A stretch of DNA of 21,747 bases from an uncultured Microbacterium sp. Its GTDB lineage: Bacteria; Actinomycetota; Actinomycetes; Actinomycetales; Microbacteriaceae. A program made the translations under genes and the position numbers. Shown piece after piece: positions 1 to 7,326 of the stretch. The DNA lies in the NCBI RefSeq assembly GCF_937927635.1, contig NZ_CALBRW010000026.1, positions 1 to 21,747 of the forward strand. Reading direction: 5' to 3'. Below the pieces are notes generated by a model that saw nothing but the letters and a program-made list of their open reading frames with translations, did no database searches and was not told the DNA's origin. Position 1 is the stretch's first letter; every line of letters begins with the position of its first letter.

Positions 1-869
<869 letters not shown>

Positions 870-888
870 TCGCGTGAGGTACTGATTC

Positions 889-1785
889 ATGGGCGCTCAA
901 CTCAGGGTCTACAAGCAGAAGATCTCTTCTGCTCAGACGACCAAGAAGATCACGAAGGCGATGGAACTCATCGCGGCTTCGCGCATTCAGAAGGCGATGG
1001 CACGCGTCAAGGCGTCCACCCCCTTCGCGCGTGCCGTGACGAGGGCCGTGTCCGCCGTCGCGACGCACTCGAACGTCGACCATCCGCTCACCCGCGAGCC
1101 CGAGAAGATCACCCGCTCCGCGGTCGTCATCTTCTCCTCGGACCGCGGCCTTGCCGGAGCCTTCAACTCGCAGATCCTCCGTGAGGGTCTCGAGGTGGCG
1201 GAGCTCCTGCGCGAGCAGGGCAAGCAGCCGGTGTTCTACCTGGTCGGCCGTAAGGCCGTGGGCTACTTCCAGTTCCGGGGCATCGCCTCGGCCGGGGAGT
1301 GGACCGGGGACATGGACAAGCCGTCGTTCCACACCGCGGAGGAGATCTCGCACGCGCTGCTGGACGCCTTCTCCCGCGGTGGGGACGAGGGCGGTGTCGA
1401 CGAGATCACTCTCGTGTACAACCGCTTCGTCAGCATGATGACGCAGGAGCCGGAGTCCGTGCGCCTGCTGCCGCTGGAGATCGCGGAGGCCGACGACTCG
1501 GAGGCGGGCAGCACGGTGTACCCGCTGTACGAGTTCGAGCCCGACGCCGAGACCGTGCTGGACGCGATCCTGCCGGTGTACATCCAGAGCCGCGTGTTCA
1601 ACGCGCTGCTGCAGTCGGCCGCCGCCAAGCAGGCCGCCACGCAGAAGGCGATGAAGTCGGCCAGCGACAACGCCGACAAGCTGATCACCGACTACACCCG
1701 CCTGCGCAACAACGCGCGCCAGGCCGAGATCACCCAGCAGATCGCCGAGATCGTCGGCGGCGCCGACGCACTGGCATCCAGCTGA
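889..1785 (+). CDS. atpG: ATP synthase F1 subunit gamma
   Basis: Gamma is the central rotor shaft that couples proton flow in Fo to catalysis in alpha3-beta3. The 298-residue protein has the typical N-terminal helix (MGAQLRVYKQKISSAQTTKK, then ITKAMELIAASR) and the matching C-terminal helix (YIQSRVFNALLQSAAAKQA, ending in NNARQAEITQQIAEIVGGA), which form the coiled coil inside the hexamer. The middle holds the Rossmann-like part with SSDRGLAGAFN. The ATG is preceded by a GAGG about 9 nt upstream. It lies between atpA and atpD in the standard order, 26 nt before atpD. Length is normal for actinobacteria, and I see nothing broken. Confidence 0.98.
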   Translation: MGAQLRVYKQKISSAQTTKKITKAMELIAASRIQKAMARVKASTPFARAVTRAVSAVATHSNVDHPLTREPEKITRSAVVIFSSDRGLAGAFNSQILREGLEVAELLREQGKQPVFYLVGRKAVGYFQFRGIASAGEWTGDMDKPSFHTAEEISHALLDAFSRGGDEGGVDEITLVYNRFVSMMTQEPESVRLLPLEIAEADDSEAGSTVYPLYEFEPDAETVLDAILPVYIQSRVFNALLQSAAAKQAATQKAMKSASDNADKLITDYTRLRNNARQAEITQQIAEIVGGADALASS

Positions 1786-1811
1786 CAGACCATCAGGAAA
1801 GAGACGAAGAA

Positions 1812-3266
1812 ATGACCCCCACCGCTACGGCTGAAACGCCTGCGACCGCGGTCGTCGGGCGCGTCGCACGCGTCAACGGTCCGGTTGTCGACATCGAGTT
1901 CCCGCACGACTCGATCCCCGACATCTACAACGCTCTGAAGACCACCATCGTCATCGGCGAGGGCTCGACGGAGATCACGCTCGAGGTCGCCCAGCACCTC
2001 GGCGACGACCTGGTGCGCGCCATCGCCCTCAAGCCGACGGACGGCATCGTCCGCGGCCAGGAGGTTCGCGACACGGGAGCTGCCATCTCGGTGCCCGTCG
2101 GCGACGTCACCAAGGGCAAGGTCTTCAACGTGATCGGCGAGGTGCTCAACGCGGCCCCCGGCGAGCAGGTCGAGATCACCGAGCGCTGGCCGATCCACCG
2201 CAAGGCCCCGAACTTCGACCAGCTCGAGTCGAAGACCACGATGTTCGAGACCGGCATCAAGTCGATCGACCTCCTCACCCCGTATGTGCAGGGCGGCAAG
2301 ATCGGCCTGTTCGGCGGCGCGGGCGTCGGCAAGACGGTCCTCATCCAGGAGATGATCCAGCGCGTCGCGCAGGACCACGGCGGTGTGTCGGTGTTCGCCG
2401 GTGTCGGCGAGCGGACCCGTGAGGGCAACGACCTGATCCACGAGATGGAGGAGGCAGGCGTCTTCGACAAGACCGCCCTCGTCTTCGGCCAGATGGACGA
2501 GCCGCCGGGGACGCGCCTTCGCGTCGCGCTGTCGGCCCTGACCATGGCGGAGTACTTCCGCGATGTGCAGAAGCAGGACGTGCTGCTCTTCATCGACAAC
2601 ATCTTCCGCTTCACGCAGGCCGGTTCCGAGGTCTCCACGCTGCTGGGCCGCATGCCCTCCGCCGTGGGCTACCAGCCGAACCTGGCCGACGAGATGGGCC
2701 TCCTGCAGGAGCGCATCACCTCGACGCGCGGCCACTCGATCACCTCGCTGCAGGCGATCTACGTGCCGGCCGACGACTACACCGACCCGGCTCCGGCCAC
2801 GACGTTCGCGCACCTCGACGCGACTACCGAGCTCAGCCGCGAGATCGCGTCGAAGGGTCTGTACCCGGCCATCGACCCGCTGACCTCCACGTCGCGCATC
2901 ATGGACCCCCGCTACCTGGGCGAGGACCACTACCGCGTGGCCACCACGGTCAAGCAGATCCTGCAGAAGAACAAGGAGCTCCAGGAGATCATCGCGATCC
3001 TCGGTGTCGACGAGCTGTCCGAAGAGGACAAGATCGTCGTCGCCCGTGCGCGCCGCATCCAGCAGTTCCTGTCGCAGAACACCTACATGGCCAAGAAGTT
3101 CACGGGTGTCGAGGGCTCGACCGTCCCGCTGAAGGAGACCATCGAGTCGTTCGATGCGATCTGCCGCGGTGACTTCGACCACGTCGCCGAGCAGGCCTTC
3201 TTCAACGTCGGCGGCATCTCCGACGTCGAAGAGGCGTGGGCGCGGATCCAGAAGGAGAACGCCTGA
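1812..3266 (+). CDS. atpD: ATP synthase F1 subunit beta
   Basis: Catalytic beta subunit, 484 residues. The sequence shows the P-loop GGAGVGKTVL, the GERTREGNDL loop, the Walker B stretch VLLFIDNIFRFTQAGSEVS, and the DELSEED-type segment, here as DELSEEDK, in the C-terminal domain. The reading frame is open further upstream inside atpG, but the ATG at 1812 is chosen: the protein from there (MTPTATAETPATAVVGRVAR) starts with a short Ala/Thr tail followed directly by the conserved beta-barrel VNGPVVDIEFP. A purine-rich GAAAGAGACGAAGAA precedes it as ribosome binding site. It follows atpG by 26 nt and precedes atpC by 2 nt, so the genes are probably translationally coupled. Confidence 0.98.
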   Translation: MTPTATAETPATAVVGRVARVNGPVVDIEFPHDSIPDIYNALKTTIVIGEGSTEITLEVAQHLGDDLVRAIALKPTDGIVRGQEVRDTGAAISVPVGDVTKGKVFNVIGEVLNAAPGEQVEITERWPIHRKAPNFDQLESKTTMFETGIKSIDLLTPYVQGGKIGLFGGAGVGKTVLIQEMIQRVAQDHGGVSVFAGVGERTREGNDLIHEMEEAGVFDKTALVFGQMDEPPGTRLRVALSALTMAEYFRDVQKQDVLLFIDNIFRFTQAGSEVSTLLGRMPSAVGYQPNLADEMGLLQERITSTRGHSITSLQAIYVPADDYTDPAPATTFAHLDATTELSREIASKGLYPAIDPLTSTSRIMDPRYLGEDHYRVATTVKQILQKNKELQEIIAILGVDELSEEDKIVVARARRIQQFLSQNTYMAKKFTGVEGSTVPLKETIESFDAICRGDFDHVAEQAFFNVGGISDVEEAWARIQKENA

Positions 3267-3268
3267 CC

Positions 3269-3529
3269 ATGGCTCTGCACGTCAGCCTCGTCTCCGCCGA
3301 CGCGGAGGTCTGGACGGGAGAGGCGTCGCTGGTCGTCGCCAAGACCGTCGAGGGCGAGATCGGATTCATGTCCGGTCACGAGCCGGTGCTGGCCATCCTC
3401 GCCGAGGGCCAGGTCCGCATCACCCGGGCCGACGGCACCAAGGTGCTGGCCAATGCGCAGGACGGCTTCCTCTCCATGGAGGGCGACGCCCTGACGATCG
3501 TGGCGGGCAACGCCGCGCTGGTCGCCTGA
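3269..3529 (+). CDS. atpC: ATP synthase F1 subunit epsilon, short form lacking the C-terminal helical domain
   Basis: Epsilon joins gamma to the c-ring. The protein has only 86 residues (MALHVSLVSADAEVWTGEAS ... ending AGNAALVA). This covers the N-terminal beta-sandwich, including the conserved GEIGFMSGHEPVLAIL stretch, and stops where the two-helix C-terminal domain of usual 120-140-residue epsilon subunits would begin. A GGAG lies 11 nt before the ATG, and atpD ends 2 nt upstream. The stop is followed within about 15 nt by a terminator hairpin, so there is no room for a frameshifted helical domain; this looks like a natural short form rather than a broken gene. The missing domain is the one that inhibits ATP hydrolysis in E. 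coli and Bacillus. Confidence 0.96.
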   Translation: MALHVSLVSADAEVWTGEASLVVAKTVEGEIGFMSGHEPVLAILAEGQVRITRADGTKVLANAQDGFLSMEGDALTIVAGNAALVA

Positions 3530-3544
3530 CATCCATTTCCTGAT

Positions 3545-3585
3545 GCGTCCGTCCGGTCGCGTGCTCGCACGCACCGGGCGGACGC
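3545..3585 (+). terminator. Rho-independent-type terminator of the atp operon
   Basis: A 13-bp stem (3545-3557 with 3573-3585, one G-T pair) is continued by an inner stem (3559-3563 with 3568-3572) around a CTCG loop, with one bulged C. It starts 15 nt after the atpC stop and is followed by TTCTGTCT. The T tract is weak, as is common in high-GC actinobacteria. Confidence 0.8.
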
Positions 3586-3604
3586 TTCTGTCTGCGTGGA
3601 GCAC

Positions 3605-4345
3605 ATGAAGATCCTCCTCCCTCCCTCCGAGACCAAGCGGCCCGGCGGTCGCGCCAGGCCGCTGGACGTCGCGTCCCTCGCACTGCGGGCGCTCGCGCCG
3701 CTGCGCGAGGCCGTCATCGACGCGCTGGTCGCCCTGGCCGGCGATCCCGCCGAGGCCAGGCGAGTGCTCGGCCTCAGCGAGCGGCAGCTGGGGGAGATCG
3801 AGCACGATCGGATGCTGCGCACGGCGCCCACGATGGCGGCCGTCGACCGTTACACCGGTGTGCTGTACGACGCGCTGGATGCGGCGAGCCTGGACGCGGC
3901 GGCGCGTCGCTGGCTGGGAGCCAACGTGCTGATCCACTCGGCGCCGTTCGGCCCGGTCGGCGCTCTCGACGCCATCCCCATGTACCGGCTGGGCGCCGCG
4001 GCATCCGTGCCGGGCATCCCTCCGCTGCGACGGCACTGGGCCGATGCCGTGAGCGCCGAACTGGCGGATGTCGGATTCATCCTGGATCTCCGCAGCGAAG
4101 CCTATGTGGCGCTGGGGCCGATCCCGGCATCCGCTCCGGCAGCCTACGTGCGGGTGGTCACCGACACCGGCCGCGCGCTGAACCACTTCAACAAGAAGTC
4201 CAAGGGGCTGCTGGTGCGCTCCCTCGCGCGGTCACGACCTCGGGTGCGCTCCGTTCGAGCTCTGCTGGAATGGGCCGCCGTCGAGAGCGTCCCACTGCGC
4301 CGGACAGCGGATGCCGGAGTGCTGGAGCTCATCGCCGTCGCGTGA
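3605..4345 (+). CDS. yaaA: YaaA/UPF0246 family protein (peroxide stress)
   Basis: The N-terminus MKILLPPSETK is the signature of the YaaA (DUF328/UPF0246) family, followed by the usual RYTGVLYDAL, a LIHSAPFGPVGALDAIPMYRL segment and a late HFNKKSKGLLVR basic motif. In E. coli YaaA lowers free intracellular iron during peroxide stress and binds DNA; the role here is inferred from the family. The length of 246 residues is normal. The ATG at 3605 is preferred because it gives the canonical MKILLPPSE start; a GTG at 3596 would add three residues. The only ribosome binding site seen is a GGAG 3 nt before the ATG. It stands alone between the atp terminator and a new promoter at 4367. Confidence 0.9.
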   Translation: MKILLPPSETKRPGGRARPLDVASLALRALAPLREAVIDALVALAGDPAEARRVLGLSERQLGEIEHDRMLRTAPTMAAVDRYTGVLYDALDAASLDAAARRWLGANVLIHSAPFGPVGALDAIPMYRLGAAASVPGIPPLRRHWADAVSAELADVGFILDLRSEAYVALGPIPASAPAAYVRVVTDTGRALNHFNKKSKGLLVRSLARSRPRVRSVRALLEWAAVESVPLRRTADAGVLELIAVA

Positions 4346-4366
4346 CGCGCCGTGCGTCGCACATCA

Positions 4367-4396
4367 TTGCCCTGCCAGGGACGGCCTGGATAGCAT
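4367..4396 (+). promoter_or_regulatory. Sigma70/SigA-type promoter for the DUF5684-like gene
   Basis: A -35-like TTGCCC (4367-4372) and a -10 TAGCAT (4391-4396) are separated by 18 nt. The predicted transcription start near 4403 leaves a leader of about 55-65 nt before the coding region. Confidence 0.55.
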
Positions 4397-4467
4397 GGCC
4401 TGTGCGCGGTTTCGGCCGTGCATCGGGGGCGAGAGTCGTCTCCTTCGACCGGAGAAATGTGAGTCTC

Positions 4468-5340
4468 ATGGGCTACGACGACTACGGGGCTGGATACGCC
4501 TACGGGTTCCTCGGCGCGTACTTCTTCATCCTCTTCCTGCTCAGCATCGCCGGATATGTGCTGACTGCATGGTTCCTGATGAAGATCTTCGACAAGGCCG
4601 GGGTGCAGGGCAGATGGCGCGCCTGGGTTCCGCTGTACAACATGATGGTGTTCTTCAAGCTCGGCGATGTGAGTCCGTGGCTCGTGCTCGGCTGGGTGAT
4701 CGCAGGCATTCCCTTCATCGGCTGGATCGCCGGTATCGGCGCCACCGTCATGAGCATCCTCGCCGCCTACCGCATCGGTCAGAAGCTGCAGAAGGAAGGG
4801 GCCTGGGTGGTGCTGTACATCTTCCTGAGCCTCGTCTGGGAGGGCATCAACGCCTTCGACTCCTCGCGCTGGAACTCGAACATCCCGCCCTCCGGCTGGG
4901 CATCGAACAGCTTCTTCGCCGACCGCACGGTCTGGCAGGGAATCCCCGTGCAGTCCGGCGCGGCTCCCGCTGCCGGCTACGGCGCTCCCTATGGCGGCTA
5001 CCCCGCACAGCCCGGCTACCCGGCACAGCAGGGCTATCCCGCACAGCCCGGTTACCCGGCACAGCCGGGTTATCCTGCTCAGCCGGGTTATGCGGCTCCG
5101 CAGCAGCCCGGCTATGGCGTGCCGCAGGTGCCGGGCACCCCGGGGCCGGCTCCGGCAGCACCCGGGGCTCCGGTTCCGCCGCCGGTGACCCCGCCTGCGG
5201 CGCCGGTTCCGCCGGCTGCTCCTCCTGCGACGCCGCCGGCTCCTCCTGCTCCTCCGGCACCTCCCGCCGGCGACGAGCCGCCCGCCGCTCCCAGCCCGGA
5301 TGCCGAGCCTCCGGCGGGCCCGACGCAGCCGCCCGCATGA
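4468..5340 (+). CDS. DUF5684-like integral membrane protein with Pro/Ala/Gly/Tyr-rich cytoplasmic tail
   Basis: A 290-residue protein of unknown function. Residues about 10-115 hold three to four hydrophobic segments (around FFILFLLSIAGYVLTAWFLM, WLVLGWVIAGIPFIGWIAGI and AWVVLYIFLSLVWEGI) with the AWVPLYNMMVFFKLGDVSPW motif typical of DUF5684 proteins. From residue 177 there are six copies of a GYPAQP-type hexapeptide, then a long Pro/Ala/Gly tail. Such tails on small membrane proteins often act as low-complexity interaction regions; this is inference. The start is uncertain: the GGAG at 4451-4454 is 13 nt from the ATG but 4 nt from an in-frame GTG at 4459. It is transcribed from its own promoter and followed by a hairpin. 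Confidence 0.82.
   Translation: MGYDDYGAGYAYGFLGAYFFILFLLSIAGYVLTAWFLMKIFDKAGVQGRWRAWVPLYNMMVFFKLGDVSPWLVLGWVIAGIPFIGWIAGIGATVMSILAAYRIGQKLQKEGAWVVLYIFLSLVWEGINAFDSSRWNSNIPPSGWASNSFFADRTVWQGIPVQSGAAPAAGYGAPYGGYPAQPGYPAQQGYPAQPGYPAQPGYPAQPGYAAPQQPGYGVPQVPGTPGPAPAAPGAPVPPPVTPPAAPVPPAAPPATPPAPPAPPAPPAGDEPPAAPSPDAEPPAGPTQPPA
4996..5103 (+). repeat. 18-bp in-frame tandem repeat coding GYPAQP
   Basis: Six 18-bp units start at 4996, 5014, 5032, 5050, 5068 and 5086. The first five encode GYPAQ(P/Q); the last has drifted to GYAAPQ. Third codon positions differ between units (ggc/ggt, tac/tat, ccc/ccg/cct), so the amino-acid pattern is better conserved than the DNA. Confidence 0.93.
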
Positions 5341-5354
5341 GCTGACAGCATCGA

Positions 5355-5392
5355 CGACAGCGCCTCCGACCTCCTGGCCGGGGGCGCTGTCG
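5355..5392 (+). terminator. Hairpin terminator after the DUF5684-like gene
   Basis: A 13-bp stem (5355-5367 with 5380-5392, including one T-G pair) around a 12-nt loop begins 15 nt after the stop codon. It has no T run. Confidence 0.65.
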
Positions 5393-5414
5393 CGTCCGCC
5401 GACCCGTGCACCGA

Positions 5415-5420
5415 TAGTGT
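5415..5420 (+). promoter_or_regulatory. -10 box TAGTGT, probable leaderless promoter of the aldo/keto reductase
   Basis: TAGTGT matches the actinobacterial TANNNT -10 consensus and lies 7 nt before the ATG at 5428, so transcription should start at or next to the start codon. No Shine-Dalgarno sequence fits that ATG. Confidence 0.6.
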
Positions 5421-5427
5421 GGGATGC

Positions 5428-6411
5428 ATGGGAACTTCGCAGCGCCGCGTCGGTGCATCCGGCCTCGTCGTGTCCGCCACCGGACTCGGCTGCAACAACT
5501 TCGGCCGTGCGGGCACCGTGACGCAGACGCTGGAGGGCACGCGCGCCGTGATCGATGCGGCACTGGCCAACGGGGTCTTCTTCTTCGACACCGCCGACAT
5601 GTACGGCGCCGAGGCCGGGCGCAGCGAGGAGCTGATCGGCGAGGCGCTGGAGGGGCGCCGCGACCGCGTGGTGCTCGCGACAAAGTTCGGCCACGCGCGC
5701 GACATGGGCTACGACTTCGCCGGCGGTCGCGGCTCGCGCCGCTACGTGCGGCTGGCCGTGGAGCACTCGCTGCGCAGGCTGCGCACGGACTGGATCGACC
5801 TGTACCAGCTGCATCTGCCCGACCCCGAGACGCCCATCGCCGAGACCATCGACGCGCTGGACGAGCTCGTGCGCGAGGGGAAGATCCGCTATTACGGCCA
5901 TTCCAACTTCACCGGCTGGCAGATGGCCGAGGCGGAGCTCACCGCCCGCGCCCGCTCCACGGGCCGGTTCATCTCGGCGCAGAACCACTACTCGCTGCTG
6001 GCGCGCGGCTCCGAGCGCGAGGCACTGCCGGCCGCGAACCGCTACGGGCTGGGCTTCTTCCCCTACTTCCCGCTGAAGAACGGTCTGCTCACCGGCAAGT
6101 TCACCCGCGAGGGCGGGCCCGCGGGCAGCCGCATCATGGACACCCGCCCGCACATCTGGGCGGACGCGCCCTGGGATGCGCTGGAGGCGTACCAACGCTT
6201 CTGCGACGAGCGTGGGATCACCATGCTGCAGGCCACGTTCGGCTGGCTGCTGGCGCAGCCCGGTGTCTCCAGCGTGATCGCCGGGGCGACCCGCCCGGAG
6301 CAGATCGAGGCCAATGCCGCCGCCGCGGATGCCTGGACGCCGACAGCGGAGGACCTGGTGCTGATCGACGGGCTGTTCCCCCTGCCCGAGGATCCGGCAT
6401 CGGTGATGTGA
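5428..6411 (+). CDS. Aldo/keto reductase
   Basis: A soluble NADPH-dependent oxidoreductase of the AKR superfamily (327 residues, normal length). The catalytic tetrad can be read: Asp54 and Tyr59 in FFFDTADMYGAE, Lys86 in VLATKFG, and His129 in LYQLHLPDPETP. The barrel shows the usual GKIRYYGHSNFTGWQM, SAQNHYSLLARGSE and the C-terminal GATRPEQIEANAAA cofactor segment. It resembles the YajO/Gcy/Kv-beta branch that acts on various aldehydes and ketones; the substrate cannot be told from sequence. The ATG at 5428 is chosen over a GTG at 5419 because the -10 box lies 7 nt before the ATG, which suggests a leaderless mRNA. The gene is a single unit between the 5355 terminator and the phosphatase gene. 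Confidence 0.93.
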   Translation: MGTSQRRVGASGLVVSATGLGCNNFGRAGTVTQTLEGTRAVIDAALANGVFFFDTADMYGAEAGRSEELIGEALEGRRDRVVLATKFGHARDMGYDFAGGRGSRRYVRLAVEHSLRRLRTDWIDLYQLHLPDPETPIAETIDALDELVREGKIRYYGHSNFTGWQMAEAELTARARSTGRFISAQNHYSLLARGSEREALPAANRYGLGFFPYFPLKNGLLTGKFTREGGPAGSRIMDTRPHIWADAPWDALEAYQRFCDERGITMLQATFGWLLAQPGVSSVIAGATRPEQIEANAAAADAWTPTAEDLVLIDGLFPLPEDPASVM

Positions 6412-6423
6412 GCGCGGGACGAT

Positions 6424-6429
6424 TACGAT
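6424..6429 (+). promoter_or_regulatory. Possible -10 box (TACGAT) upstream of the PP2C gene
   Basis: TACGAT fits TANNNT and lies 53 nt before the GTG start, just after the reductase stop codon. No clear -35 is visible, so this is tentative. Confidence 0.35.
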
Positions 6430-6482
6430 GATGCTGTACCCACAGGGCGCGATGGCGTCCGCCCGATCGACGGAGACCACTC

Positions 6483-7277
6483 GTGCCTGAGACCACAACG
6501 CAGACGCACCGCGTCAGCGACGAGCTGCAGCTCGCCTGGGCGGGGGCGACGGATCGGGGTCGGCGTCGAGAGAACAACCAGGACTCGTACCTCGCCCGCT
6601 ATCCGCTGTTCGTCGTCGCAGATGGCATGGGCGGGCACGCCGGCGGCGAGATCGCCAGTCAGTGCACGATCACCCGACTGGATGAGATGGTCACCGCGGG
6701 CGAGGTCTCGGATGCCGCGATCCAAGCCGCCCTGCATCTGGCCGTCGACGACATCCACCAGCATCCGGACACCACCGACGAGGGCACCGGCACCACGCTG
6801 ACTGGTGCGTACCTGGACACGGCCGAGGACGGCACCCGCCGGTGGGTCGTGCTGAACATCGGCGACTCCCGGGTGTACCTCGCCCGCGACGAACGACTCG
6901 TGCAGGTCACCACCGATCACTCGGTGGTGCAGGAGCTGATCGCCTCGGGCAAGATCAGCCCGGAGGAGGCCGACGGGCATCCGTACAGCAACGTCATCAC
7001 GCGTGCGGTGGGAGCCAGCGAGCTCGTCGCGCCCGACTACGTGATCGTGGAGCCGCGTGACGGCGACCGCCTGGTGGTGTGCTCCGACGGCCTGACCAAG
7101 GAGCTCACGGACTACGGCATCCTGCACTTCCTGCGCGAGAACCCCGATCCGGGTGCGGCTGTGGATGCGATGGTCGATGCCGCGCTGGAGAACGGCGGTC
7201 GCGACAACGTGACCGTCATCGTCGTGCAGGTGATCCTTCCCGAATCGTCCTCCACAGACGCCGATTCCGAGGAATGA
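6483..7277 (+). CDS. PP2C-family Ser/Thr protein phosphatase
   Basis: A metal-dependent (PPM/PP2C) phosphatase that removes phosphate from Ser/Thr of target proteins in the cytoplasm; 264 residues with no membrane segment. Motifs in order: RENNQDS with Asp34, FVVADGMGGHAGGE with Asp47-Gly48, LNIGDSRVYL, DHSVVQELIASGKI, VCSDGLTKEL with Asp202, and GGRDNVTVIVV with Asp241; together these supply the metal ligands. The GTG start has a GGAGAC 5 nt upstream. It differs from the PstP of the pknA/pknB locus, which usually carries a membrane anchor. A small hairpin with a T run follows it, then an EccC-like ATPase gene on the same strand, so a functional link to that transporter is possible but unproven. 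Confidence 0.94.
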   Translation: MPETTTQTHRVSDELQLAWAGATDRGRRRENNQDSYLARYPLFVVADGMGGHAGGEIASQCTITRLDEMVTAGEVSDAAIQAALHLAVDDIHQHPDTTDEGTGTTLTGAYLDTAEDGTRRWVVLNIGDSRVYLARDERLVQVTTDHSVVQELIASGKISPEEADGHPYSNVITRAVGASELVAPDYVIVEPRDGDRLVVCSDGLTKELTDYGILHFLRENPDPGAAVDAMVDAALENGGRDNVTVIVVQVILPESSSTDADSEE

Positions 7278-7283
7278 CGCCCG

Positions 7284-7305
7284 CGGCCTGTGGATAGGCC
7301 GTTTT
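7284..7305 (+). terminator. Short intrinsic terminator after the PP2C gene
   Basis: A 6-bp stem CGGCCT/AGGCCG (7284-7289 and 7296-7301) around GTGGAT is followed directly by TTTT. It begins 6 nt after the phosphatase stop. The stem is short, so read-through into the next gene is likely. Confidence 0.5.
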
Positions 7306-7326
7306 CGCGAGGGCTGATGCTGTCGA

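Noticed and set aside
1299..1811. 171-codon N-terminal extension of atpD overlapping atpG
   Set aside because: The extension is an Arg-rich out-of-frame copy of atpG. The beta subunit proper begins at ATG 1812 with a purine-rich ribosome binding site.
3269..3585. Frameshift truncating atpC
   Set aside because: The stop is followed at once by a strong terminator hairpin, and no downstream frame resembles an epsilon helical domain.
4996..5103. CRISPR-like direct repeats
   Set aside because: The 18-bp units are contiguous without spacers, in frame, and encode a hexapeptide inside a membrane protein.
4144..6498. Very long open frame antisense to yaaA, the DUF5684-like gene and the aldo/keto reductase gene
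   Set aside because: Its Arg/Gly/His-rich protein has no recognisable motif and it runs across three clear genes and a terminator. Long antisense open frames are normal at this GC content.
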